From contig NZ_VAUP01000007.1 in NCBI RefSeq assembly GCF_005871085.1, forward strand, positions 56,835 to 120,834: a stretch of DNA of 64,000 nt, in the 5' to 3' direction. Below the pieces are notes generated by a model. That model worked only from the letters and a program-made list of their open reading frames with translations. It did no database searches and was not told the origin of the DNA. The position numbers and the translations under genes are program-made. Origin of the DNA: Xanthobacter autotrophicus. GTDB taxonomy: Bacteria; Pseudomonadota; Alphaproteobacteria; Rhizobiales; Xanthobacteraceae. Below, one piece after another: positions 36,698-46,482 of this stretch; the first letter of the stretch is position 1, and the number at the start of each line of letters is the position of its first letter.

Positions 36698-36731
36698 GGA
36701 AAGGGGCGTCCCCGCATGGCAGGAACGCCCC
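36698..36731 (-). terminator. Intrinsic terminator of folE
   Basis: On the minus strand GGGGCGT (36725-36731) pairs with ACGCCCC (36703-36709), and TTTCC follows. It lies between folE and hisI. Confidence 0.6.
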
Positions 36732-36801
36732 GATGAAGTGTGAACGTCAAGTGCGCCCGGGACCTGAAATCAGGACGTCCTGCGGTCAGGACGTCACCGC
36801 C

Positions 36802-37530
36802 TCAGGACTTGGAACGCACCAGGGTGATGAAGCGCACCTGCTCGGCCGGGTCGTCCCGGAACACGCCGGTGAACTGGGTGGTGAGGGTGGAGACGCCCTG
36901 CTTGGTGATGCCGCGCATGGACATGCACATGTGCTCGGCCTCGATCATCACCGCCACGCCGCGCGGGCGCAGGCCCTCGTCGAGGGTGGTGGTGATCTGC
37001 GAGGTCAGGTGCTCCTGGGTCTGCAGCCGGCGGGCGAAGATGTCCACCACCCGCGCGATCTTGGACAGGCCCACCACCCGCTCCACCGGGAAATAAGCGA
37101 TATGCGCCTTGCCCACGAACGGCACCATGTGGTGCTCGCAATGGGAGTGGAAGGGGATGTCCCGCACCAGTACGAAATCGTCGAAGGTGCCGATCTCGCC
37201 GAAGGTGCGATCCAGCAGCTCGTCGCCGTCCTCGCCATAGCCGGAGAACAGCTCGTCATAGGACTTCACCACGCGCTTGGGCGTGTCGAGCAGTCCCTCG
37301 CGGGCAGGGTCCTCGCCGATATAGGCCAGCAAAGTGCGCACGGCAGCTTCCGCCTCCTGCCGCGAGGGCCGGGGAGTGCCATCCGCCAACGGGGGATGAA
37401 TTTTCGGGGCCGGGGGCGCGCCGTCCGGCCGCGCCGCAGCCTTGGAGACTGCCTTGGCTTCCGCCTTGAGCTTACGCTCACGCTCCTCGTTCTCGGCCTG
37501 CGCCTTGAACAACTTCACAACCGCGTCCAT
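36802..37530 (-). CDS. folE: GTP cyclohydrolase I
   Basis: A 242-residue enzyme converting GTP to dihydroneopterin triphosphate for folate. The catalytic core has [15 protein letters not shown], the zinc ligands in [13 protein letters not shown] and in HMCMSMRG, and [20 protein letters not shown] (family signature, 20 residues). An N-terminal charged extension of about 50 residues (Lys/Glu/Ala-rich, probably helical) precedes it; this is common in Hyphomicrobiales FolE. The ATG at 37530 gives [11 protein letters not shown]. It is divergent from the IscU-like gene. Confidence 0.95.
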   Translation of the reverse strand: MDAVVKLFKAQAENEERERKLKAEAKAVSKAAARPDGAPPAPKIHPPLADGTPRPSRQEAEAAVRTLLAYIGEDPAREGLLDTPKRVVKSYDELFSGYGEDGDELLDRTFGEIGTFDDFVLVRDIPFHSHCEHHMVPFVGKAHIAYFPVERVVGLSKIARVVDIFARRLQTQEHLTSQITTTLDEGLRPRGVAVMIEAEHMCMSMRGITKQGVSTLTTQFTGVFRDDPAEQVRFITLVRSKS

Positions 37531-37913
37531 GCCCAACTCCGTTCGACCCGCTGCCCGGCAGCGCCCATCAGGGCCAACCCGTGGAAGCGGGAGTGTCACC
37601 GGTCGTCGGCTACGCATGCGCGGTGTCGCTCAAACCGCGCCCCGCCGGCTTTATCCGGCGGCGGCTTTGCCGTCCGTATCCTGTTCCGAGATCCGAAAAG
37701 CCGGACCTGATGATTATGATGGGGCCGAACGCCCGTTTTCGCAAGAGCAGAGCCTTGACTGGAGGTGTCTTGATGCCGTGTGCGCCCGCAGCTCGGGCAG
37801 CCCTTCCGCCCGTTGCTCCCGAGGCTATATAAGAACCTTGAGCCGGCCAGGCCCGCGCCCGTGCCGCCCGTCCTTCGCAACCGACCCGCCCTTCCTGGCG
37901 GGGGAAGCCGCCC
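37531..37913. other. 383-bp divergent spacer between folE and the IscU-like gene
   Basis: No gene is seen. A 7-bp perfect stem (37642-37648 with 37655-37661, CCGCCGG/CCGGCGG) lies in the folE-proximal part. A TTGACT hexamer at 37755 and TATATAAG at about 37825 are present but not correctly spaced as one promoter. Confidence 0.45.
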
Positions 37914-38372
37914 ATGATCAACGACGTCTACAACGCCCGCATCCTCGCCCTCGCCGCCGATATCCCCCGCATCGGCCGCCTCGCCGCTCCGCAGGCCAGC
38001 GCCAAGGCCCATTCGCGCCTGTGCGGCTCCACTGTGACGGTGGATCTGGTGCTGGATGGTGACCGCGTGGCCGATTTCGCCCACGAGGTGCGCGCCTGCG
38101 CCCTCGGCCAGGCCTCCTCCTCGCTGATGGCGCGCCATGTGATCGGTGCCAGCACGGCGGAACTGCGCGCGGTGCGCGAGGCCATGTGGAAGATGCTGCG
38201 CGAGAACGGCCCCCACCCGGATGGCCGTTGGGACGAACTGAAGGTGCTGGAGCCGGTGCGCGACTATAAGGCCCGCCACGCCTCCACCATGCTCACCTTC
38301 GATGCGGTGGTGGACGCCATCGACCAGATCGAGGCCGCGCGCGCCGCCCCAGCCTCCGCCGTGGCCGGCTGA
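37914..38372 (+). CDS. IscU/NifU-like iron-sulfur scaffold protein lacking the third Cys
   Basis: A 152-residue protein of the IscU N-terminal-domain family. Two of the three cluster-ligand cysteines are present: Cys37 in RLCGSTVT and Cys62 in RACALGQASSS. The third, in the usual Lys-x-His-Cys motif, is Ala (RHA, 121-123). This form is widespread beside folE and yidD in Hyphomicrobiales. It may act as an accessory or degenerate scaffold rather than the main Isc/Suf scaffold. It is convergent with the HD-hydrolase gene, with 4 bp between stops. Confidence 0.88.
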   Translation: MINDVYNARILALAADIPRIGRLAAPQASAKAHSRLCGSTVTVDLVLDGDRVADFAHEVRACALGQASSSLMARHVIGASTAELRAVREAMWKMLRENGPHPDGRWDELKVLEPVRDYKARHASTMLTFDAVVDAIDQIEAARAAPASAVAG

Positions 38373-38376
38373 GACC

Positions 38377-38985
38377 TCAGTCCGCCGGGTGTGCGGCGCG
38401 GGTGTCGATGGCGGCGATGGCTTCCCCGGCGGCCTGATCGAAGGCGGCTTCCAGCGCCGGGCTGGCGCCGGCAAGGCCCGCTACCACGGCCCGGGCCCAT
38501 TCCACATAGGCCCGCGCGCGGGCGGGACTCCAGTCCTGCGGCGGATCCTCGGCGATGGAGCGCAGGTTGGCGGTCTTGTCGGCGAGTTTCAGCACCTTGG
38601 CGCGGGCCGACAGGTGCGGGGCGTGGGCTATTTGCAGACGCTTGCGCTCGGTGGCTTCCAGGGCCTTGTCGTCGGTGACCTCCATGACGAGGCCCGCCAC
38701 ATCGGCCCCGAAGGTGGCTTCGATCTCGGCGGCGGTCACGTCCTGGTCCTCCACCACGTCGTGGAGCAACGCGGCGGCGACGAGTGCTGCGTCCTGCCCG
38801 CCGGTGGCCTCGCTCACCAGCAGTGCCACCTCGGCCAGATGGTTGACATAGGGCTGGGCGCGCCGGCCCTTGCGGCGCTGATCGGTGTGGCGCAGCGTCG
38901 CGAAGGCGAGGGCACGCACCACCAATGCCAGCGGCGGGGCGGATGCGGCTGGTTCGGTCGCAGGGTTGGCACGGTCGGGAGTCAC
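38377..38985 (-). CDS. Small RelA/SpoT-type HD hydrolase (MESH1-like)
   Basis: A 202-residue single-domain protein with the hydrolase-only pattern of RSH enzymes: His33 in RHTDQRRKGRRAQPYVNHL (second His49), the HD pair in LLHDVVED (75-80), MEVTDDKAL and KLADKTANL (133-141). No synthetase, TGS or ACT domain is present. Family members hydrolyse (p)ppGpp or, for MESH1, NADPH. The GTG at 38985 is chosen because GGAGG lies 7 nt upstream; an ATG at 39069 would add 28 non-conserved residues. It is divergent from yidD. Confidence 0.85.
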   Translation of the reverse strand: MTPDRANPATEPAASAPPLALVVRALAFATLRHTDQRRKGRRAQPYVNHLAEVALLVSEATGGQDAALVAAALLHDVVEDQDVTAAEIEATFGADVAGLVMEVTDDKALEATERKRLQIAHAPHLSARAKVLKLADKTANLRSIAEDPPQDWSPARARAYVEWARAVVAGLAGASPALEAAFDQAAGEAIAAIDTRAAHPAD

Positions 38986-39111
38986 GGGTTCACCTCCGCG
39001 AGGCGGAGCCGTGGCGGTCGCCGGGACCAACACGGCCCGGCCACGTTTGTGGGATTGGATGATATCCATCAGCGCCGGTCACCATGGCGAATCTGAGGCG
39101 ACGGGACTCAC

Positions 39112-39498
39112 ATGGACGGGGAGCAGGCAGGGGACGGAGCGGTGGATGGGCCGCTGGAGGCCGGTACGGCGCGGCCGGGTTTGGCGGGCTTCATCCGGCG
39201 GCTGCCACGCCATGTGGTGCGCGTCCCGATCCTGTTTTATCGCTACACCCTGTCGTCCTTCATGGGCCGGCAGTGCCGCTATCTGCCCACCTGCTCGGAA
39301 TATGCCGAAGAGGCGGTGATGCGCCATGGCGCGCTCGCCGGCTCGGTGATGGCCACCGCCCGCATCTGCCGTTGCCATCCCTGGGGAGGGCACGGCTACG
39401 ATCCCGTCCCCCGCTGCCTGCCGGCGGAGGCGCGCTGGTATCGCTTCTGGCGCTACGGCGTCTGGCGCATGCCCAAGGGGACGGACGACGCGGGCTGA
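39112..39498 (+). CDS. yidD: Membrane protein insertion efficiency factor YidD
   Basis: A 128-residue YidD-family protein: IRRLPRHVVRVPILFYRYTL amphipathic start, the core FMGRQCRYLPTCSEYAEEAV with the conserved cysteines, RICRCHPWGGHGYDPVP at the end of the domain, and a short basic C-terminus. It supports YidC-dependent membrane insertion. Unlike in E. coli, it is not next to yidC or rpmH, which is normal for Hyphomicrobiales. The N-terminal ~25 residues (Gly/Glu-rich) are extra and may be mis-started. Confidence 0.92.
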   Translation: MDGEQAGDGAVDGPLEAGTARPGLAGFIRRLPRHVVRVPILFYRYTLSSFMGRQCRYLPTCSEYAEEAVMRHGALAGSVMATARICRCHPWGGHGYDPVPRCLPAEARWYRFWRYGVWRMPKGTDDAG

Positions 39499-39725
39499 GG
39501 GCTTTGACCGATTTCAGTCATCCGTGCCCCGGCCGATTGCAACGAAGCGTAGCGGAGTGGCGGAGAGCCGGAGCCCAGCGCAAGGACTCCGCCTCAGGCG
39601 CTTCCTGATCTGAACTCTGTGACACCCGATTGCCTGCTGCGCAGGAGTCGTGCGCTTACGTCCTGGCTGGGCGCTTCGGCTGGGCCGTCTCTGGTCCGGG
39701 ATGCGATGCGCCGTTTGGCCGGTGC

Positions 39726-42020
39726 TCAGTTGCGCTGCACCGGGGCGGGCATGGGAGCAGCACCGGGGACCGCAGGGCCGGCGGCGCGAGCTGCCGGTTG
39801 GGGCGCCGTGGCCGGGGTGGCATCGGTGAGGCGCACCTCGGCCTCCTTCAGCATGCGTTCAAGCGCTGCGAGCCGTTCCGCCGCGCGCGGGGACAACGTG
39901 ATCGGGCGCTCGTTGTCGAGACCGGCCACGGTCATGGACGCGGGCGCCTCGTCGAGCTTCGGGATCGGCGAGGTGACGCCGGGGATCGGCTTGATCTCGA
40001 TGCCCTGGTGAGCATAGGCCATCACCTTCTGCCAGGTCATGGCAGGCAGCGATCCGCCGGTCATCTTGTTCATCATGGCGTAGTCGTCATTGCCGAACCA
40101 CACGCCGCCCACATAATTGCCGGTGAAGCCCATGAACCAGGCGTCGCGATAGGCATTGGTGGTGCCGGTCTTGCCCGCCACCTTGGAGTTGACGAGGCGG
40201 GCGCGGCGGCCGGTGCCGTTCTCCACCACGTTGTTCAGCATGTCGTTGATGTCATAGAGCTGCTGGGTGGGGATGATCTGCACGCTCTTGGGCGCGTCGC
40301 GGTCGAAGCGCCAGACCACCTCGCCGTTGCCGACCCGCATCTCCACCACGGCGTGGGGATAGACGCTCTTGCCGCCGTTGGCGAACACCGCATAAGCGGT
40401 GGTCATGTCGAACAGGGTCACCTCGGCGGCGCCCAGCGGCAAAGGCGCGCTGATGGGCAGCGGGGTGCGGATGCCCATCTGGTGGGCGAGATCCACGATC
40501 CTGCGGCGGCCGAACTTCTCCGCGAGACGCACCGCCACCGTGTTCAGCGAATGCTGGAGCGCGGTCTTCAGGGTGATGGACCCCATGTAGGAGCGGCCGT
40601 AATTCTGCGGGCACCAGTTGCCGAGGCAGATGGGCGCGTCCTGCACGATGGTGGACGGCTTGAAGCCGTTCATCAGCGCCACCGTGTAGACGAAGGGCTT
40701 GAAGGACGAGCCGGGCTGGCGCAGGGCGTCGGTGGCGCGGTTGAACTGGCTTTCGCCATAGTCGCGCCCGCCCACCATGGTGCGCAGGGTGCCGTTGGGC
40801 TCCATCACCACGATGCCGCCCTGCCTGACCTTGTAGTCGCGGCCGAACTCGGCGAGCGAGGTCTCCAACGCCGCGTCCGCCACTTTCTGGATGTTGGGGT
40901 CTAGGCCGGTGCGCACGATGAAGTTGCGCTCCACCACCGTGGTCGGCAGCTGGTCCACCAGCTTCTTCACCTCGCCGAAGGCGTAGTCGAGGTAAAAGTC
41001 CGGTACGTCGTCGTCGCGGCGGTCCACCGGGGTGGCCGGGTTGCGGCGGGCGCCGAACACCTGGCCCTCGGTCATGAAGCCGGCATCCACCAGGTTGTCG
41101 AGCACGGTGGAGGCGCGGGCGCGGGCGGCGGGCAGGTTCACGTGCGGGGCGTATTTGGACGGGGCCTTGAACAGGCCGGCCATCATGGCGGCCTCGGCGA
41201 GGTTCACCTCGCGCACCGACTTGCCGAAATAATAACGCGCCGCCGCGTCCACCCCATAGGCGCCGCCGCCGAGATAGGCGCGGTCAAGATAGAGCTTCAG
41301 GATCTGGCTCTTGGTGAGACGCGCCTCCAGCCAGATGGCGAGGAAGGCTTCCTTGATCTTGCGCTCGATGGTGCGCTCGTTGGACAGGAACAGGTTCTTG
41401 GCGAGCTGCTGGGAGAGCGAAGAGCCGCCCTGCCGCACGCCGCCCGCCCGCGCATTGGTGACCACGGCGCGGAACGTGCCGGCCACGTCAATGCCCCAGT
41501 GCTCGTAGAAGCGCCGGTCTTCGGTAGCCAGCGTCGCCTTGATGAGGTTGTCCGGGATGTCCTCCAGCGGCACCGTGTCGTTCTGCTTCACACCCCGCTC
41601 GCCGATGGTATTTCCGTAGCGATCAAGGAAGGTGACGGCGAGTTCCGTGCGCTTGAGCCAGTCGTCGGAGGTCTCGTGGAAGGCGGGGATGGCCAGGGCC
41701 AGCATCACCAGGGCACCGGCGACCGCGAGGGTCAGGCCTTCCGAGGCCATGCCGGCGGCGAAGCGCGACACGCCGGTGAGGTTGAACCGCTCGGTGAACG
41801 CCGCGTAGGCGGAGACGGCCCGGCGGGTGCGTGCGCCGAGGCTGAACAGCCCGCTGTCGAGCAGGGCGTCGAAATCGAGCATCAGCCCGCGCAGACGCGT
41901 GCCGAAAGACGAGCGGGCCGGGCCGGAGCGCGCCGAATCGGGATGCTTCTCGGCGGGGTCCGTTTCGCCGGGGCGCCTGTCGTCGCTGGCCTTGGGGTCG
42001 GTCGGTTCGCGCTCGGTCAC
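39726..42020 (-). CDS. Penicillin-binding protein 1A-type transglycosylase/transpeptidase
   Basis: A 764-residue class A PBP. A cytoplasmic tail of about 90 residues is followed by one TM helix (LTLAVAGALVMLALAIPAF). The GT51 glycosyltransferase domain has EDRRFYEHWGID, GGSSLSQQLAKNLFL and KIKEAFLAIWLE. The transpeptidase domain has the active-site Ser in QPGSSFKPFVYT, SLNTV as the second box and KTGTT as the third. It polymerises and cross-links peptidoglycan. The C-terminal ~60 residues are Ala/Pro-rich and disordered. The start is a GTG at 42020 with no clear ribosome site; an ATG at 41882 is an alternative. Confidence 0.94.
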   Translation of the reverse strand: MTEREPTDPKASDDRRPGETDPAEKHPDSARSGPARSSFGTRLRGLMLDFDALLDSGLFSLGARTRRAVSAYAAFTERFNLTGVSRFAAGMASEGLTLAVAGALVMLALAIPAFHETSDDWLKRTELAVTFLDRYGNTIGERGVKQNDTVPLEDIPDNLIKATLATEDRRFYEHWGIDVAGTFRAVVTNARAGGVRQGGSSLSQQLAKNLFLSNERTIERKIKEAFLAIWLEARLTKSQILKLYLDRAYLGGGAYGVDAAARYYFGKSVREVNLAEAAMMAGLFKAPSKYAPHVNLPAARARASTVLDNLVDAGFMTEGQVFGARRNPATPVDRRDDDVPDFYLDYAFGEVKKLVDQLPTTVVERNFIVRTGLDPNIQKVADAALETSLAEFGRDYKVRQGGIVVMEPNGTLRTMVGGRDYGESQFNRATDALRQPGSSFKPFVYTVALMNGFKPSTIVQDAPICLGNWCPQNYGRSYMGSITLKTALQHSLNTVAVRLAEKFGRRRIVDLAHQMGIRTPLPISAPLPLGAAEVTLFDMTTAYAVFANGGKSVYPHAVVEMRVGNGEVVWRFDRDAPKSVQIIPTQQLYDINDMLNNVVENGTGRRARLVNSKVAGKTGTTNAYRDAWFMGFTGNYVGGVWFGNDDYAMMNKMTGGSLPAMTWQKVMAYAHQGIEIKPIPGVTSPIPKLDEAPASMTVAGLDNERPITLSPRAAERLAALERMLKEAEVRLTDATPATAPQPAARAAGPAVPGAAPMPAPVQRN

Positions 42021-42188
42021 GGTTCGGGCTCGGTTCAGCGGCTCGGTTCAGCGGCTCCGGCGGCGCCCCCGCGCCCGCGCATCGCCGCTCATGTCTTCAT
42101 TGCTCGGCCCCACTCTATAACGCACCGCCGAAAGTCGCGCGAGTTTCGGTGCGCGGCTTGTGGGCGTCGCGCGGGCGGCGAAGAAGGC

Positions 42189-42605
42189 TCAGCGTCCCGG
42201 TACGTCCAGAACGCCCTCGGGGCTCAGGCGGTCGATGATGGTGGGCAGATGCTGCGCCAGGAGGTCCGGCAGCTGATCCGCCGACAGCCCGAGGGTGGTC
42301 GCCACCTCTGCCAGCCGGTCCGCTCCGAGGGCGGCCGTGATCTGCTCGGCGTTCACCGGGGCGTTGGGGCCGGTGGAGACCCAGCTGGCCACGGCGTCCG
42401 AGAGGCCGGCCTGCTGGAGTTGCTCCAGCACCCCGTCGAGGCTGCCGAAGGGAGTCTTGGCGAAGGCTGAATTGAGCAGGCCGGGTAGCATCTGCCCCAT
42501 GGGGCCGTTCAGCACGGTCTCCAGCAGGCTGCCGGCGCCGTCGGTGCCCGCCTTGCTGAGCATGTTGCTCAGGATACCACCCACCATATTGTCGAAGAGG
42601 CCCAT
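42189..42605 (-). CDS. YidB family protein (DUF937)
   Basis: A 138-residue small protein beginning MGLFDNMVGGILSNMLS. It has repeated helical segments rich in Gly/Leu, and a C-terminal ADQLPDLLAQHLPTIIDRLS followed by PEGVLD, the hallmark of YidB. The function is unknown. It is on the minus strand, divergent from ccmI and 168 bp downstream of the PBP1A start. Confidence 0.88.
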   Translation of the reverse strand: MGLFDNMVGGILSNMLSKAGTDGAGSLLETVLNGPMGQMLPGLLNSAFAKTPFGSLDGVLEQLQQAGLSDAVASWVSTGPNAPVNAEQITAALGADRLAEVATTLGLSADQLPDLLAQHLPTIIDRLSPEGVLDVPGR

Positions 42606-42838
42606 GGCCGACGCTCCGTTGGTCCCGCGGCGCGCGCCCGCGCGCCCTATGGTGCTCCGCTGCACTGCATGATGCGGCGCGGTAGAGGTTGGTGTACCGG
42701 ATCGGGTGTGCGAAGTCGATTGTGTCCGCCGTGCCCCTGGGGCCGATCACAAGTCGGAGCGTACCCTGCGGCTCCGCGCCGCTGGGACGGCATGTGGCCT
42801 ATGCAGCCACCCATTCACCCGTTAACGGCTTTGAGGTG

Positions 42839-44014
42839 ATGATCTCACTCTCCTTGTTCGCAGCCTTTGCGCTCATGACCGCCATCGCGGCGTTCGCCGT
42901 GCTTTGGCCCCTGTCGCGCACCCGCGCCGCGCAGGCCGCGCGCGAAGCGGACCTTGCTGTCTATCGCGACCAGCTCGCCGAGATCGCCCGCGACGCCAAG
43001 TCCGGACGCTTGCCCAAGGCCGAGGCGGAAGCCGCGCGCATCGAAGTGGCGCGGCGCATGCTGGCGGCCGATTCCGCGCGGGAGACGGCTTCGACCGAGG
43101 ATCCGGCGCGGATCACGCGCCAGACCACCTGGCGCCGCCGCATGGCCGCCGTGTTCGCCCTGCTGTTCGTTCCGGTCTTCGCGGTCGGCCTCTATGGGAT
43201 GCTCGGTTCCCCCCGGCTTCCCGGCGCGCCCCTGGCCGAACGCCTGACGGCGGCGCCCGACCGCGGCGACGTCGCCATCCTGGTGCGGCGGGTGGAGGAA
43301 CATCTCCAGAAGACTCCCAATGACGGGGCGGGCTACGAGATCCTGGCGCCGGTGTATTTGCGCATGGGCCGGCCGGAGGATGCCGCCCGCGCCTATGCCG
43401 AGGCCATCCGCATCCTTGGCCCCTCCGCCCTGCGCCATTCCTCCCGCGGGGAGGCGCTGGTGATCGCCTCCGACGGCCTCGTGACCGCCGACGCCGCCCG
43501 CGCCTTCGCCGATGCGCTGGCCCTCGATCCCAACGAGCCGCGCTCCGCCTATTTCCTGGGCCTTGCCGCCGAGCAGGATGGCCGCGCCGCGGATGCCGCG
43601 CGGATCTGGGGCCAGCTTCTGGCCCGCACGCCGGCCGATGCGCCCTATCGGCCCGTGGTGGCGGCGGCTCTCGCCCGGGTGGGCGGCACTGCGCCTGCGG
43701 CCCCTGGCGTCGCTGCGCCCGGCCCCGGCGCGGCGGATGTGGCGGCGGCGGCCGCCTTGTCGTCCGACGAGCGCAACGCCATGGTTCGTGGCATGGTGGA
43801 CCGGCTTGCCCAGCGGCTCGACAGCGCCCCCGACGATATCGAAGGCTGGCTGCGCCTGGTGCGGGCCTATGGCGTTCTGGGCGACAAGGACAAGGCGGCG
43901 GAGGCCCTGAAAAAGGCGCGCGCCACCTTCAAGGACAATGCAGAAGCTCTCGGGCGGCTCGATGCTGCCGAGAAGGAGCTCGCGGCTAAGACGGGTGCGG
44001 GAGAAAAAGGATGA
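42839..44014 (+). CDS. ccmI: Cytochrome c maturation protein CcmI
   Basis: A 391-residue membrane protein. TM1 (about 1-22) is followed by a cytoplasmic loop with a leucine/arginine pattern ([18 protein letters not shown]), TM2 (about 100-122), and periplasmic TPR-like repeats ([39 protein letters not shown]). CcmI presents apocytochrome c to the haem lyase CcmF/CcmH. The ATG at 42839 is preceded closely by GAGG, and a GTG at 42836 is possible. The gene overlaps ccmE by 4 bp (ATGA). Operon: ccmI-ccmE-ccmF-ccmH. Confidence 0.94.
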   Translation: MISLSLFAAFALMTAIAAFAVLWPLSRTRAAQAAREADLAVYRDQLAEIARDAKSGRLPKAEAEAARIEVARRMLAADSARETASTEDPARITRQTTWRRRMAAVFALLFVPVFAVGLYGMLGSPRLPGAPLAERLTAAPDRGDVAILVRRVEEHLQKTPNDGAGYEILAPVYLRMGRPEDAARAYAEAIRILGPSALRHSSRGEALVIASDGLVTADAARAFADALALDPNEPRSAYFLGLAAEQDGRAADAARIWGQLLARTPADAPYRPVVAAALARVGGTAPAAPGVAAPGPGAADVAAAAALSSDERNAMVRGMVDRLAQRLDSAPDDIEGWLRLVRAYGVLGDKDKAAEALKKARATFKDNAEALGRLDAAEKELAAKTGAGEKG

Positions 44015-44493
44015 CGCGCAAAGGCCGGCGGCTGGTTCTCATCGGAGCAGGACTCGGCGTGCTCGCGCTCGCGGCGGGGCTCATCCTGTCCGCCCTCACC
44101 GATACCATCGTGTTCTTCCGCTCGCCCACGGAAGTGGCCCAGCAGCAGGTGGCCCCCGGCGCCCGCCTGCGCCTCGGCGGGCTGGTGGAGACCGGCAGCG
44201 TGGTCAAGTCCGGCACCCTCACCACCTTCAAGGTCACCGATGGCAACGCCACGGTGAAGGTGGCCTATTCCGGCATCCTTCCGGACCTGTTCCGGGAAGG
44301 GCAGGGGGTGGTCGCCGAGGGCGCGCTCCAGGCCGACGGCAGCTTCAAGGCCGACAGCGTGCTGGCCAAGCACGACGAGAAATACATGCCCCGCGAGGTG
44401 GCCGACGCACTGAAGGCGCAGGGGCGCTGGCAGGAGGGCGGCCCTGCGCCCGGAGCGGCGTCGCCGCCGGCCCAGCGCGCGCCGGGGAGCTGA
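44011..44493 (+). CDS. ccmE: Haem chaperone CcmE
   Basis: A 160-residue periplasm-facing haem chaperone with one N-terminal membrane anchor (about 10-30). The OB-fold core has [15 protein letters not shown] and [18 protein letters not shown]. The haem-binding His-x-x-x-Tyr motif is HDEKY in [11 protein letters not shown]. It receives haem from CcmABCD (not in this window) and passes it to CcmF. It overlaps ccmI by 4 bp and is 3 bp before ccmF. Confidence 0.96.
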   Translation: MTRKGRRLVLIGAGLGVLALAAGLILSALTDTIVFFRSPTEVAQQQVAPGARLRLGGLVETGSVVKSGTLTTFKVTDGNATVKVAYSGILPDLFREGQGVVAEGALQADGSFKADSVLAKHDEKYMPREVADALKAQGRWQEGGPAPGAASPPAQRAPGS

Positions 44494-44496
44494 GCC

Positions 44497-46482
44497 ATGA
44501 TCGCGGAAATCGGCCAGTACGCCCTCGCCCTCGCCTTTGCCCTCTCGCTGGCGCAGGTGATCCTCCCGGCCTGGGGCGCCCGGCGCAACGACCCGGTGCT
44601 GATGAGTTCGGCCGGACCCATCGCCTTGGCCCTGTTCGGCTTCATCGCCTTTGCCTTCGGCGCGCTGGTGCAGCTCTACGTCACCTCGGACTTCACCGTG
44701 GTGAACGTGGCGGAGAACTCCCACTCCCAGATGCCGCTGATCTACAAGATCACCTCCACCTGGGGGAACCATGAGGGCTCAATGCTCCTGTGGGTGTTCG
44801 TGCTGGCCTTCTTCGGCGCCCTGGTGGCGGAGTTCGGCTCCAACCTGCCGGACCGGCTGAAGGCGCTGGTGCTGGCGGTGCAGGGCGCGGTGGCGGCCGC
44901 CTTCCTCTCGTTCATCCTGTTCACCTCGAACCCGTTCGCGCGCCTCGTGCCGGCGCCGGCGGAGGGGCGTGATCTCAATCCCATCCTTCAGGATCTCGGC
45001 CTCGCCATCCATCCGCCGCTGCTCTATCTCGGCTATGTGGGGCTCTCCATCTCCTTCGCCTTCGCCATCGCGGCGCTGATCGAGGGGCGGATCGACGCCG
45101 CCTGGGCGCGCTGGGTGCGGCCGTGGACGCTGGCCGCCTGGATCTTCCTGACCCTGGGCATCGCCATGGGCTCGTACTGGGCCTATTACGAGCTGGGCTG
45201 GGGCGGCTGGTGGTTCTGGGACCCGGTGGAAAACGCCTCCCTCATGCCGTGGCTCGCGGCCACCGCGCTGCTGCATTCCGCCGTGGTGATGGAGAAGCGC
45301 GACGCCCTGAAGGTGTGGACCATCCTGCTCGCCATCCTCGCCTTCTCGCTGTCGCTGGTGGGCACCTTCCTGGTGCGCTCGGGGGTGCTGACCTCGGTGC
45401 ACGCCTTCGCCACCGATCCGGCGCGGGGCGTGTTCATCCTCGCCATCCTCACCTTCTTCATCGCCGGCGGGCTGACGCTGTTCGCGTTCCGCGCCTCGGA
45501 GCTGAAGCAGGGCGGGCTGTTCGCGCCCATCTCGAGGGAAGGCGCCCTCGTCCTCAACAACCTGTTCCTCACGGCCGCCACCGCCGCGGTGCTGGTGGGC
45601 ACGCTCTACCCGCTGGCGCTGGAGGCGCTGACCGGGGACAAGATCACGGTGGGGCCGCCCTATTTCAACCTCGCCTTCGGTGGGCTGATGGTGCCGCTGG
45701 TGTTCGCCATGCCGTTCGGCCCGCTTCTGGCCTGGAAGCGCGGCGACCTCATGGGCGTGGCCCAACGCCTGATGCTGGCCGCCGCCCTCGCGGTGGTGGC
45801 CGCGGTGGTCATCGCTGCCGCCACCACGGGCGGGCCGGTGCTGGCGCCGCTGGCGGTGGGGCTCGCCGTCTTCATCATGCTGGGCGCGCTCACCGACATC
45901 GCCGAGCGCGCCGGTCTCGGCCGGGTGACGGCGCGGGTGGCACTGGCACGCCTCGCCGGCGTTCCGCGCTCCGGCTATGGCACCGCCATCGCCCATTTCG
46001 GCGTCGGGGTGTGCCTGCTCGGCATCGTGTGCGAGACCGGCTGGAGCCTGGAGAAGATCGCCTCGGTGAAGCTCGGCGACACCGTCACCATCGGCGCCCG
46101 CTCCCTCACCCTCGACCGGCTGGAAAACCGCACCGGGGCCAACTTCCGCGCCCGCACGGCGGTGTTCTCCATCCGCGAGGACGGCGCGCCGCAGGGCACC
46201 ATCGAGGCTTCCCGCCGCATGTTCGCCGCCCGGCAGATGGCCACCACCGAGGCCGGCATTCGCACCTTCGGCCTCAGCCAGCTCTATGTGAGCATGGGCG
46301 AAGAGAGCCCGGACGGTCACATCTCCATGCGTGCCACCTACAAGCCGTTCGTGACGCTGATCTGGCTCGGGGCGGTGGTGATGGCGCTGGGCGGCGCGCT
46401 CTCGCTGGCGGACCGCCGCCTGCGCGTCGGCGCCCCCCGCCCCGCCACCAAGCGCCCCCGCGCCCCGGTGCCGGCCGAGTGA
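44497..46482 (+). CDS. ccmF: Haem lyase subunit CcmF
   Basis: A 661-residue polytopic inner-membrane protein of normal length. It carries the WGNHEGSMLLWVFVLAFFG segment, the tryptophan-rich haem-handling WWFWDPVENASLMPW motif near residue 236, and conserved periplasmic histidines (IHPPLLYLGYVG). A periplasmic beta domain (about 505-610) precedes the last helix. It ligates haem to apocytochrome c with CcmH and CcmI. Its stop overlaps the ccmH start by one base (TGATG). Confidence 0.96.
   Translation: MIAEIGQYALALAFALSLAQVILPAWGARRNDPVLMSSAGPIALALFGFIAFAFGALVQLYVTSDFTVVNVAENSHSQMPLIYKITSTWGNHEGSMLLWVFVLAFFGALVAEFGSNLPDRLKALVLAVQGAVAAAFLSFILFTSNPFARLVPAPAEGRDLNPILQDLGLAIHPPLLYLGYVGLSISFAFAIAALIEGRIDAAWARWVRPWTLAAWIFLTLGIAMGSYWAYYELGWGGWWFWDPVENASLMPWLAATALLHSAVVMEKRDALKVWTILLAILAFSLSLVGTFLVRSGVLTSVHAFATDPARGVFILAILTFFIAGGLTLFAFRASELKQGGLFAPISREGALVLNNLFLTAATAAVLVGTLYPLALEALTGDKITVGPPYFNLAFGGLMVPLVFAMPFGPLLAWKRGDLMGVAQRLMLAAALAVVAAVVIAAATTGGPVLAPLAVGLAVFIMLGALTDIAERAGLGRVTARVALARLAGVPRSGYGTAIAHFGVGVCLLGIVCETGWSLEKIASVKLGDTVTIGARSLTLDRLENRTGANFRARTAVFSIREDGAPQGTIEASRRMFAARQMATTEAGIRTFGLSQLYVSMGEESPDGHISMRATYKPFVTLIWLGAVVMALGGALSLADRRLRVGAPRPATKRPRAPVPAE

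Noticed and set aside
44779..46320. A 513-codon antisense frame over ccmF
   Set aside because: Composition is Arg/Gln/His-rich shadow sequence; ccmF on the plus strand has full family motifs.
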